Source: a virus
IMG/VR virus record: IMGVR_UViG_3300047560_000921
Span: 1-64,000 of that record
DNA: 64,000 bases
Strand: one strand, 5' to 3'
The notes beneath the pieces were generated by a model, which had not been told where the DNA came from, searched no databases, and worked only from the letters and a program-made list of their open reading frames with translations. This document shows positions 57,584 to 64,000 of this stretch, in pieces. A program made the translations under genes and the position numbers. The number at the start of each line of letters is the position of its first letter. Within the stretch, counting starts at the first letter, position 1.

Positions 57584-58403
57584 ATTTTGTATAAGGGCTT
57601 GCTGGACTTTGTTCCATTTTGTAGTAGTTATCGTGCTGTCTGTCGTAAGCGGCTTTCCAGTTAACTACGTCGGTGTCCCAATCACCTGTTGGTGCAGGAT
57701 CATGTTGCATATAGTTGTTCTTGTCTTCACCTGCAACCATTACAGTTGATTCTGGTGCAATGTTTAAGATAGGCTTACATTCGGTACTTGCAAGAATCAT
57801 GCCCATAGCAACACGAGGAGTGCTAGCCATATTAGGACCAGAACCGTGAATAATATAAGGGCTGTGTAACAATACACTTCCTGCAGGTACTACAGTTTTA
57901 ACACGCTCCTTAGGTAGATCTTCGTCTACAGTTTGGCCACGCATTAGTAAGTTAGTATCTGTTTTAACGTCTTTGTGCTTACGCTGGAATACGCGATGAC
58001 TACCTTGTACATATTCAATGCTACCGTGTTCTTCTGTAACATCGTCGAAAGCAAACCATGCGGTAACTGCTAGGTGTTTATTATCAAAGTTCCAGTAAGT
58101 AGCGTCTTGATGGAAGCTGACGTCTTTGCCGTCGCCAGGCTTCTTAACCCAAAACAATGTGTCCCAACAATGAATGTTAGGACCGATGAGTTGTGTTAAT
58201 GCTTCTATAAGTTTAGGACTGCGGCTAATTTTATCAACGAACGGAAATAGTACATTACTCTTACAACGATAATCGCTGTTCATAAGATGTAGTTGTTCTT
58301 CGGCTTCTAATACTAGCTTTTTAAGTTCCAGGGCTTCTTCCCTGGACATAATTTCGATGGGCCCAACCCAACCATTGTTTTCAAATTGTTCTTTTAATGT
58401 CAT
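57567..58403 (-). CDS. Fe(II)/2-oxoglutarate dioxygenase, PhyH family
   Basis: 278 aa. Phytanoyl-CoA dioxygenase-type enzyme. The iron triad is H98 and D100 (DVSFHQDATYWNF) with H186 (SPYIIHGSGPN), and R197 (STPRVAMG) is placed to bind 2-oxoglutarate. Typical surroundings: LAVTAWFAFDDVTEEHGSIE, then YVQGSHR. Family members hydroxylate or halogenate free small molecules, lipids, or carrier-bound intermediates. It overlaps the GNAT gene by four bases, so it is co-translated within the operon. Confidence 0.87.
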   Translation of the reverse strand: MTLKEQFENNGWVGPIEIMSREEALELKKLVLEAEEQLHLMNSDYRCKSNVLFPFVDKISRSPKLIEALTQLIGPNIHCWDTLFWVKKPGDGKDVSFHQDATYWNFDNKHLAVTAWFAFDDVTEEHGSIEYVQGSHRVFQRKHKDVKTDTNLLMRGQTVDEDLPKERVKTVVPAGSVLLHSPYIIHGSGPNMASTPRVAMGMILASTECKPILNIAPESTVMVAGEDKNNYMQHDPAPTGDWDTDVVNWKAAYDRQHDNYYKMEQSPASPYTKFDHAV

Positions 58404-58855
58404 AATGTTTTTTCCATCCTAATAAAATCGGGCTTCATACCAACCGATGCACAACTGGCTTGACGCACTTTGTTGTCTACATGTACATGACTGGCAATAC
58501 GTTTGCTGCCTGCATTGCGTACGATTTGCTCAAAGTGTCTATGCATGATGTTATATAGGCCGCGACGTCGGAACCCGTCTTCTACACAACTGAATACAAT
58601 CCATGCAGTTTTGTAATTGTCTTCTAAAATGTCGTATACAATGTGCCCTGCTACTTGGCCGTTGATTTCTATATAAACAGCTTTGCTTTTGTTAGTGCCA
58701 AACATAAACGGATTTGAATGGCCTGCATCAATTAGCCCGGCATAATTACGCAAGAAAAACGGCATTACTGGACTGCCGCCAATTTGTTGTGCCATTTTAA
58801 TAGTCACATCTTGTCCAGTTTTGTCTTTTTCCGTTGCAATAGTTATGTCTGCCAT
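58400..58855 (-). CDS. GNAT-family N-acetyltransferase
   Basis: I start it at ATG 58855 (MADITIATEKDKTGQDVTIK), one base after the gp46 stop, with GAGG upstream. 151 aa. The GNAT core is VYIEINGQVAGHIVYDILED, then WIVFSCVEDGFRRRGLYNIM with the acetyl-CoA loop R-R-R-G-L, and SKRIASHVHVDNKVRQASCA followed by SVGMKP, the usual N-x-x-x-x-x...GF/GM end. It acetylates an amine; substrate unknown. First gene of the unusual operon, transcribed from gp46. Confidence 0.8.
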   Translation of the reverse strand: MADITIATEKDKTGQDVTIKMAQQIGGSPVMPFFLRNYAGLIDAGHSNPFMFGTNKSKAVYIEINGQVAGHIVYDILEDNYKTAWIVFSCVEDGFRRRGLYNIMHRHFEQIVRNAGSKRIASHVHVDNKVRQASCASVGMKPDFIRMEKTL

Positions 58856-58856
58856 G

Positions 58857-60632
58857 TTATACCTCAATCATATCTACGTCCAGACCAAATGTAGTAAACC
58901 CATTCTCTTTGGTAACTTGTAGGATTGTATTTACACGACTGACCAGTTCGTCTCTGTGACTGATTAAGAATATGTTTTTGCTTTGTTCACGTGCCATTTT
59001 CTTAAGGATGCCTAACGCACTGTCCACGCCGTTTGGATCCATACCGCTGTCAATCATTTCGTCGATGAACAAAATGTTAATAGGTGTGTTTAGACTTTCA
59101 TAAACATCGCGGAAGCTCCAGCTTAGTCCCAAGATTAAACGATTACGCTCGCCACGTGACAAATTGTCAAAGTCGAACTCTTGGCCCAGCTGACTAATAG
59201 TAACCGACAAGTCACTTTGGAACTTAACTTCATGTGGCAGTGCTAGTTTTTCTAAATAGTATTCTAGCCTATGGTTCAAGTAGCTTAAATTCTGCTCGAT
59301 AATTTTACGGCGAATAAAGCTGTCTTTGTTTGTTAACAGTTTAAGCAAGAACTCTTGGTGTTCAATTAGTCTTGTCAGTTCGTTAACTCTAGTCCAGTCT
59401 AGTTCAGACAATGCTGTTGCCTTAAGGTGATTAATTTGTTCATCGTAAGGATCGGTTTCTAACAGTTTGTTTTCTAACTGATTGTATGTATTGTCTAATG
59501 TAGTTTTGTGATTAATTGCATCGTCCAAACTAGCATACTTTAGAACAGGACATGCACCTAAGTCGCCCAGTGCAAGAATTGCATCGCTGGCTTCTTTTTC
59601 TAATGCTTGCTCTTTAGTTAGGTCTGTTTGGATCAAACTAACTGCTTCTTTAATTTCGTTAAGCATCGACTCTTGCTTTGAATCGTGGATGTCTTGCCCG
59701 CAAGCATGGCACTTGTGATCCTCAGCTTTAACTAATGCGTTGGTCAATTCGGTTAGTTGAATGGTTAAACGTTTTACTGCACTTTGGTGTGTGCTTAGGT
59801 CTTTGTTAAATCGCTTTAATTTGTTTTCTTTTTCGCGCCATGCTGTTACTAATTGGTGATTAGCAAGTTCAGCGTTAATGTCAATGTTTTCTAACTCTTC
59901 GATTACACGTTGCAACATAACAATGTCGTCTTCGTGCTTCTTAAGCCATACGCCACTGCGACGCTCTAAGTCTTCGATTGAAGTCTTAATCTTGTTATTG
60001 CTTTCTTGTTGAGCTTTGATGCGGAACTCTTCTTCTTTCAAAGAATCTCTGCTACCTTTAGTAAGCTCTTTAAGTATGTCAGCCTTTTCACTTAACAGTG
60101 TAATGCCCAACAACTGCTCGATAATGGCACGTTGGTCGTTGCTCTTCATACTCAGGAACGGCTCAGTAAAAGTATTAAGAGCTAGAATATGCTTAAACAT
60201 ATCATAGCTCATACCTAATACTTGTTCGATATGTTCCTGAGTTAGTCTGTTCTCACCCTGTCCCTCGTCGCTAGCGTTACCAGCAATCTCGCTTTCGTTG
60301 ACAATGAATTTGAAAATGTTAGGCTTGCGACCTCTTTCGATTCTGTACGTTGATCCGTTCTTTTCGAAGTCGATAGTAACCAGCATATTTTTGGCATTGG
60401 TTTTGTTAACAAGATTGTCTTTCCTAATGTTAGTAATAGCTTGACCATACAAGCCATAGCACAGTGCATTAACTAAAGTAGTTTTTCCTGTTCCGTTACG
60501 ACTACCGTCGCCGCCAAGGTCCATGTTATTACCTAGCACCAACGTTAGTCCGTGTTGATCCAATTGAACAGCTTGGGTCACATTGCCCACGCTCATAAAG
60601 TTTTTGATTGTTAGATTTTTAACTGTAATCAT
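58857..60632 (-). CDS. 46: gp46 recombination nuclease subunit (Rad50/SbcC-like)
   Basis: 591 aa (T4 gp46, 560 aa). ATPase subunit of the gp46/gp47 complex that resects DNA ends for recombination-dependent replication. Walker A GSRNGTGKTT, ABC signature LSRGERNRL, Walker B INILFIDEMID, and a D-loop SGMDPNG. Two long coiled coils flank a zinc-hook CHAC (HKCHACGQDIHDSK) near the middle. It follows gp47 by ten bases and has a candidate promoter of its own. Confidence 0.95.
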   Translation of the reverse strand: MITVKNLTIKNFMSVGNVTQAVQLDQHGLTLVLGNNMDLGGDGSRNGTGKTTLVNALCYGLYGQAITNIRKDNLVNKTNAKNMLVTIDFEKNGSTYRIERGRKPNIFKFIVNESEIAGNASDEGQGENRLTQEHIEQVLGMSYDMFKHILALNTFTEPFLSMKSNDQRAIIEQLLGITLLSEKADILKELTKGSRDSLKEEEFRIKAQQESNNKIKTSIEDLERRSGVWLKKHEDDIVMLQRVIEELENIDINAELANHQLVTAWREKENKLKRFNKDLSTHQSAVKRLTIQLTELTNALVKAEDHKCHACGQDIHDSKQESMLNEIKEAVSLIQTDLTKEQALEKEASDAILALGDLGACPVLKYASLDDAINHKTTLDNTYNQLENKLLETDPYDEQINHLKATALSELDWTRVNELTRLIEHQEFLLKLLTNKDSFIRRKIIEQNLSYLNHRLEYYLEKLALPHEVKFQSDLSVTISQLGQEFDFDNLSRGERNRLILGLSWSFRDVYESLNTPINILFIDEMIDSGMDPNGVDSALGILKKMAREQSKNIFLISHRDELVSRVNTILQVTKENGFTTFGLDVDMIEV

Positions 60633-60639
60633 GTCTTAT

Positions 60640-60668
60640 AGTTTACTGCAATCCGTTGTAAATGTCAA
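60640..60668 (-). promoter_or_regulatory. candidate sigma70-type promoter for gp46
   Basis: Minus strand TTGACA (60668-60663), 17-base spacer, TAAACT (60645-60640), then seven bases and ATG 60632. The -35 is exact and the -10 is weak (4 of 6). Same start-codon spacing as the leaderless promoters elsewhere; lies in the end of gp47. Confidence 0.45.
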
Positions 60669-61662
60669 CGAGCAACTGTTTATCAATTACTTTGCTTTCA
60701 ATTGCTGTCAATTGGCCTAGCACAATAGTATCAACACTTTCGAAATGTATATCCCCGCCTTCCCATTCTGTTGCGTGGTCTTCTTTCTTACCTGGAATAA
60801 AACTAATTTCCCTCAGCTTGTATGTGTCCATAAAGTTTTCTTTAAGGAACGTACTTTCTTCGTAGCTAATGTCAACGTCAACAGTTACACGAATGAATGT
60901 GTTGTTGTTAAGATAGTAGTCGGGATTTTCAATTAGCTGTGTTAGTGTAACGTTTCTAAATCTAGGCTGCTGATCCCACGTTATGTATTCAGGCTTGCCG
61001 CCCCATTCCAATAACATCATACCGCGGTCATCGTCGCCAGCATCTGCATAGTTGTGCGGGAACGCATTACCAATGTAATGAATGTTACCGCGACTTTGAC
61101 GTTTGTGGAAATGTCCACTAAACACATATTCTTGATTAGGGAAATGTCCGCTGTTAAGTCCGCCATGATCCGGCATAGCAACCATGGCGTTCATGTAAAA
61201 GTTAGGAAGTTCAAAATGTCCAAACACATAACGTTCTTTCAAGTTACGCATCTTTGTCCATTCATCTTCTACAAGCCAAGGAATGATAGCAACATCACCT
61301 AACTGTAGTACTTCGTCTACCATAATAATGTTGTCAATGTTCTTGGCAAACGGCAAACTGTTAAGCTCTCGCTTTTCCCTATAGTACAAATCGTGGTTAC
61401 CGGTTATAAAGTAAACCTTTTCAAAGTTTTTGCTTAATGTTTCCAGGTTGTTAACAGTATAGTTTAAGGTACTAACGTTAACAGTGGCACGGTGATGATG
61501 CCAGTCACCTAAGAAGATACAAGTTTCTGCACCAGCTGCCTTGGCAGTTTCGCAAAACCAATTGATAAAGTTTTCACAGTCTTGGTTGTGTGCCCTGCTG
61601 TTTTGTCGCATACCAAAGTGTATGTCTGTAAAACACGCTACCTTTTTAAACAGTTGATCCAT
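60643..61662 (-). CDS. 47: gp47 recombination nuclease subunit (Mre11/SbcD-like)
   Basis: I start it at ATG 61662 (MDQLFKKVACFTDIHFGMRQ), overlapping the stop of the 65-aa gene (TAATG); 339 aa, equal to T4 gp47. Metallophosphoesterase motifs in order: DIHFG, GDWHHH, ITGNHD, FGHFE and FSGHFHKRQ. It is the nuclease partner of gp46. Confidence 0.95.
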   Translation of the reverse strand: MDQLFKKVACFTDIHFGMRQNSRAHNQDCENFINWFCETAKAAGAETCIFLGDWHHHRATVNVSTLNYTVNNLETLSKNFEKVYFITGNHDLYYREKRELNSLPFAKNIDNIIMVDEVLQLGDVAIIPWLVEDEWTKMRNLKERYVFGHFELPNFYMNAMVAMPDHGGLNSGHFPNQEYVFSGHFHKRQSRGNIHYIGNAFPHNYADAGDDDRGMMLLEWGGKPEYITWDQQPRFRNVTLTQLIENPDYYLNNNTFIRVTVDVDISYEESTFLKENFMDTYKLREISFIPGKKEDHATEWEGGDIHFESVDTIVLGQLTAIESKVIDKQLLVDIYNGLQ

Positions 61663-61859
61663 TATACTAGTTCCTCTAGAATGCCTAAACATTCGGCAAG
61701 CATTAAGAATCCAGCTGTAACTTTAAGCCAAGAGGTCATTAGTTCTGGATTAGCGCCTGCTAAGAATAGTGTAACGCCTCCTGAAATACGTAGAAAACTT
61801 TTTAACAAACTAACATAAAAATGTCCGCGACTTGTATCTTTAGGTTGTACTTCAATCAT
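61662..61859 (-). CDS. small membrane protein, 65 aa
   Basis: Lies between gp55 and gp47, overlapping both by a few bases. A basic N-terminus (IEVQPKDTSRGHF) is followed by two hydrophobic segments (LRISGGVTLFLAGA and WLKVTAGFLMLAECLGIL), likely one helical hairpin in the inner membrane. Function unknown; small genes here are usual in T4-like phages. Confidence 0.65.
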   Translation of the reverse strand: MIEVQPKDTSRGHFYVSLLKSFLRISGGVTLFLAGANPELMTSWLKVTAGFLMLAECLGILEELV

Positions 61860-62796
61860 TTACTTCTCCCTCCGCTGCCTCAGTTTCGCCTTCAGTGGCT
61901 TCTGCTACAGCTTCTTCAGCTTCACGCAACGCATTATTGCGTTCACGTTCTTGTGACATTAGTGCTTCGTACTCTAGCTGTCTAGTATAGCTAGGCAGTT
62001 GTCCGCTGTCAATTAACAAGTCATCGCGGATAACTTGGTTTTTCTTTTCGATATTAAGAATACGTGTAAATGAGTTTGTAATCGCCGCAGTGTAGTAAGC
62101 AAACGGGTTTTCTGATTTTGATTCGTCAAACTGTAAACCAATTTGACTTAACTGTAGTAATGCTTGACCGCGCATTTCTTCTACGTAAGTGTAACCGCGC
62201 CAGTTGCTACGCATACTATAACGTTCGCAAAGTTTGATATACATTTGGGCTAAACCACGTGTAGTTTGTCCATGGTCAACACTAAATGATCCTGTAGCCA
62301 AATCGCCCTTCCAGTGACTGCGGGCAACTTCTTCCCATGCACCGTTAATTTTAGCAAAGTGCTTGTATGGTGGGAAATTTACTTTGCTGTGATAGTCAGA
62401 TGTAATCTTAGGCTTGTTTTTGCGCCCAGGCTCTTCGGGAATATGCCCAAACGTCATTAGTCTAATAACTAAGTCGTCGGCATTAATAGTTTCTGGATCT
62501 ACTTTGTGCTGAATAGCTTTTGGCCTTTCGCCCTTGCTGTTGCGTACTTCTTCCCATTCTTTAAGAGCGGCTTCGTGTGCTTTTACGCTGAGTACACTGG
62601 CTCTGTTAGCTTTTGCTTCAGCAATAACGCCGTTAGGGAATTTTTCAGTGGGAGTATCGTTAAAATCATTTAAATCACGTACAATAATGTCATATTGAAA
62701 GTATTCTGGGGCTTTGAGCCAGGAGTAAGTCATCTTACTTTTGTGAATTTCTTTAAGCAATTCTTTGTTGCTTAGATATATTTTAGGTGCGGTCAT
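61852..62796 (-). CDS. 55: gp55 late-transcription sigma factor
   Basis: Replaces the host sigma factor so that polymerase reads TATAAATA-type late promoters. I start it at ATG 62796 (MTAPKIYLSNKELLKEIHKS), six bases after TACAAT; a TTG start at 62832 would lie upstream of that box. 314 aa versus 185 in T4. The sigma core is RGLAQMYIKLCERYSMRSNW, YVEEMRGQALLQLSQIGLQF and NPFAYYTAAITNSFTRILNI. The added N-terminal 150 residues (IVRDLNDFNDTPTEKFPNGV) are typical of longer gp55 proteins of aquatic T4-like phages. It ends in an acidic tail. Confidence 0.9.
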   Translation of the reverse strand: MTAPKIYLSNKELLKEIHKSKMTYSWLKAPEYFQYDIIVRDLNDFNDTPTEKFPNGVIAEAKANRASVLSVKAHEAALKEWEEVRNSKGERPKAIQHKVDPETINADDLVIRLMTFGHIPEEPGRKNKPKITSDYHSKVNFPPYKHFAKINGAWEEVARSHWKGDLATGSFSVDHGQTTRGLAQMYIKLCERYSMRSNWRGYTYVEEMRGQALLQLSQIGLQFDESKSENPFAYYTAAITNSFTRILNIEKKNQVIRDDLLIDSGQLPSYTRQLEYEALMSQERERNNALREAEEAVAEATEGETEAAEGEVND

Positions 62797-62802
62797 AAGG
62801 CT

Positions 62803-62832
62803 ATTGTAACAGTTATGCAGTACAAGAGTCAA
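62803..62832 (-). promoter_or_regulatory. sigma70-type promoter for gp55, leaderless start
   Basis: Minus strand TTGACT (62832-62827), 18-base spacer, TACAAT (62808-62803), then six bases and ATG 62796. Two further TTGAC words lie just upstream (62842-62837 and 62848-62843). It drives gp55, the 65-aa gene, gp47, gp46 and probably the downstream seven-gene operon. Confidence 0.6.
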
Positions 62833-62839
62833 CTCTTGT
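62822..62839. repeat. palindrome over the gp55 -35 region
   Basis: A 7-bp perfect inverted repeat ACAAGAG/CTCTTGT separated by four bases is centred on the gp55 -35 box; a candidate operator. Confidence 0.5.
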
Positions 62840-62867
62840 CAACGTCAAAAACACCGTTTTTACTTGC

Positions 62868-62875
62868 CATAAATA
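62868..62875 (+). promoter_or_regulatory. late promoter box CATAAATA
   Basis: Plus-strand NATAAATA box 19 bases before ATG 62895, with AAGGA in the leader. It opens a late operon diverging from gp55. Confidence 0.65.
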
Positions 62876-62894
62876 TTAGATAAGGATCCGTAAT

Positions 62895-63515
62895 ATGAGA
62901 TTTAGTCAAATTAGCAAAAACTTTGTAGTAGTATATCCAGGCCGTTTTCAGCCTTTCCACTTAGGGCACAGGGGTGTTTACGACCATTTAGTGCATCAGT
63001 TTGGTGCAAGTGCTGTGAGTATTGCTACCAGCGATAAAGTTGAATTGCCTAAAAGTCCGTTTAGTTTTGCGGAAAAGAAAGCATTAATGATGCTTACTGG
63101 TGTACCGGGCAATGCAATCGTACAGACTAAAAACCCATATCAAGCTCAAGAAATTACAGCACAGCACAATCCTGCAAAAGACGTTCTAGTATTTGCAGTG
63201 AGCCAAAAAGATATGGACGAAGATCCTAGGTTTAAGTTTGGCACTAAAAAGGACGGAAGTCCAAGCTATTTACAGCCTTTTAAGAAAGATTTCGATTTCG
63301 CAACGTTTGACAAGCATGGCTACGTTTATGTTGCGCCTACGGTACAATTTAAGATTCTGGGACAGGAAATTCAAAGCGCCAGTGAGATTAGACGCATGTT
63401 TGCAGAATCAGATACAGAAACAAAAATGAAGTTGTTTACTGAGTTGTTTGGGAAGTTTGACCAGCAGTTGTTTAATATGGTTGATGCTAAACTAGGAGCA
63501 ATCCAGCATGATTGA
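62895..63515 (+). CDS. cytidylyltransferase-fold nucleotidyltransferase (NadM-like)
   Basis: 206 aa. Contains both signatures of the HIGH-type adenylyl/cytidylyltransferase fold: GRFQPFHLGH (17-26) and, near residue 160, EIQSASEIRRMF in the place of ISSTxIR. FVVVYPGRFQPFHLGH is closest in style to NMN adenylyltransferases (NadM/NadR) that make NAD. Other members (CoaD, FAD synthase, CTP-using enzymes) cannot be excluded. It overlaps the gp48-like gene by eight bases and is late-transcribed, odd for a metabolic enzyme. Confidence 0.75.
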   Translation: MRFSQISKNFVVVYPGRFQPFHLGHRGVYDHLVHQFGASAVSIATSDKVELPKSPFSFAEKKALMMLTGVPGNAIVQTKNPYQAQEITAQHNPAKDVLVFAVSQKDMDEDPRFKFGTKKDGSPSYLQPFKKDFDFATFDKHGYVYVAPTVQFKILGQEIQSASEIRRMFAESDTETKMKLFTELFGKFDQQLFNMVDAKLGAIQHD

Positions 63516-64000
63516 TTATACAAAAAGAGTAGCATTGGCCAGCAAGAAAGGTGTTGCTGATCCATTGTTTACTAGTCCTATGCTTGCACCGCTAAAGCAG
63601 TTTGGCGGCGTAATGTTTCCTTACATGCCCGACATTCAATACGATGTGCGAGCAGTATGGGACCCACAGCCGTTAACACATACAAACTACGCACCTAACA
63701 TTTATCAAAGAACAGAAAACCCAAAGATAAGTATTAACAATGCTAAGTTTACAGCCAGTACAAAAGAAGAAGCAGAGTACATGGTTGCAGTTATGCATTT
63801 CTTTAAAACTGTAACTAAGATGCACTTTGGTGTAAACGACAGTTTACGTGGCAGTCCTCCTCCTGTACTAGAGTTTAGTGCGTATGGTCCTGCTATATTC
63901 CAAAGCGTTCCGGTAGTAATCAGTTCTGTAAACTACAGATACCCTAGTGATGTAGACTACACTCCAGTAGATACCCCAATCGGGCAAGTGGTTGTTCCTG
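63508..64000 (+). CDS. 48: gp48-like baseplate tail-tube cap protein (5' part)
   Basis: Open to the right edge; 164 residues visible, starting MIDYTKRVALASKKGVADPL. ASTKEEAEYMVAVMHFFKTV, then TKMHFGVNDSLRGSPPPVLE and FSAYGPAIFQSVPVVISSVN, match the central part of T4 gp48, which sits on the baseplate hub and starts tube polymerisation with gp54. A gp54 gene may follow outside the window. Confidence 0.8.
   Translation, partial: MIDYTKRVALASKKGVADPLFTSPMLAPLKQFGGVMFPYMPDIQYDVRAVWDPQPLTHTNYAPNIYQRTENPKISINNAKFTASTKEEAEYMVAVMHFFKTVTKMHFGVNDSLRGSPPPVLEFSAYGPAIFQSVPVVISSVNYRYPSDVDYTPVDTPIGQVVVP

Overview
This window is part of the genome of a large, contractile-tailed, T4-like bacteriophage (myovirus). 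The evidence is a nearly complete T4-type core set: UvsX, gp32, both terminase subunits (gp16, gp17), neck and tail genes (gp13, gp14, gp15, gp18, gp19), the head cassette (gp20, gp67-like, gp21, gp22, gp23), a tape-measure gene beside gp26, the recombination nucleases gp46/gp47, the late sigma factor gp55, and the 5' end of a gp48-like gene. I see no photosynthesis genes and no tRNA genes. The gene style recalls marine and freshwater T4-like phages, but the host cannot be named from this sequence. Near-consensus sigma70 promoters suggest an ordinary proteobacterial-type host polymerase.

Layout. 1-1.3 kb: small early genes, including the start of an SPFH/prohibitin-like membrane protein. 1.3-5.8 kb: a putative packaged nuclease, then uvsX and gp32. 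5.8-13.6 kb: terminase, prohead-associated proteins, gp4, and two tail-tube-type proteins. 13.8-19.2 kb: sheath, dNMP kinase, gp13 and two unknown genes. 19.25-22.46 kb (plus strand): gp14, gp15, a Nudix hydrolase and an unknown. 22.4-44.1 kb: about 21 kb of repetitive tail-fibre genes with a glycosyltransferase, a tail-fibre chaperone candidate and small structural genes. 44.2-50.1 kb: the head operon. 50.1-53.4 kb: tape measure and, divergently, gp26 with an apparent -1 frameshift extension. 53.4-53.86 kb: a gene-free, structure-rich region. 53.86-58.86 kb: a tightly overlapping seven-gene operon (GIY-YIG nuclease, unknown, two PP-loop ATPases, a papain-like-fold protein, a 2-oxoglutarate dioxygenase, a GNAT acetyltransferase). 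58.86-62.8 kb: gp46, gp47, a small membrane protein and gp55. 62.9-64 kb (plus strand): a nucleotidyltransferase and gp48-like.

Regulation is unusually legible. Early/replication genes carry host-like promoters (TTGACA-N17-TATAAT or close), and several put the start codon six or seven bases after the -10 box, implying leaderless mRNAs. Structural genes on both strands carry NNTAAATA boxes, the T4 late-promoter pattern read by gp55, which is itself encoded here behind a sigma70-like promoter. Several intrinsic terminators separate operons.

The most notable items are the frameshift module at the end of gp26, the biosynthetic-looking operon at 53.9-58.9 kb, the candidate structured RNA beside it, the leaderless palindrome-bearing early promoters, a seven-bladed FG-GAP propeller fibre, a multi-module insertion in the tail sheath, and a candidate capsid-targeted PD-(D/E)XK nuclease. 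All calls come from reading the sequence; no database search was run.
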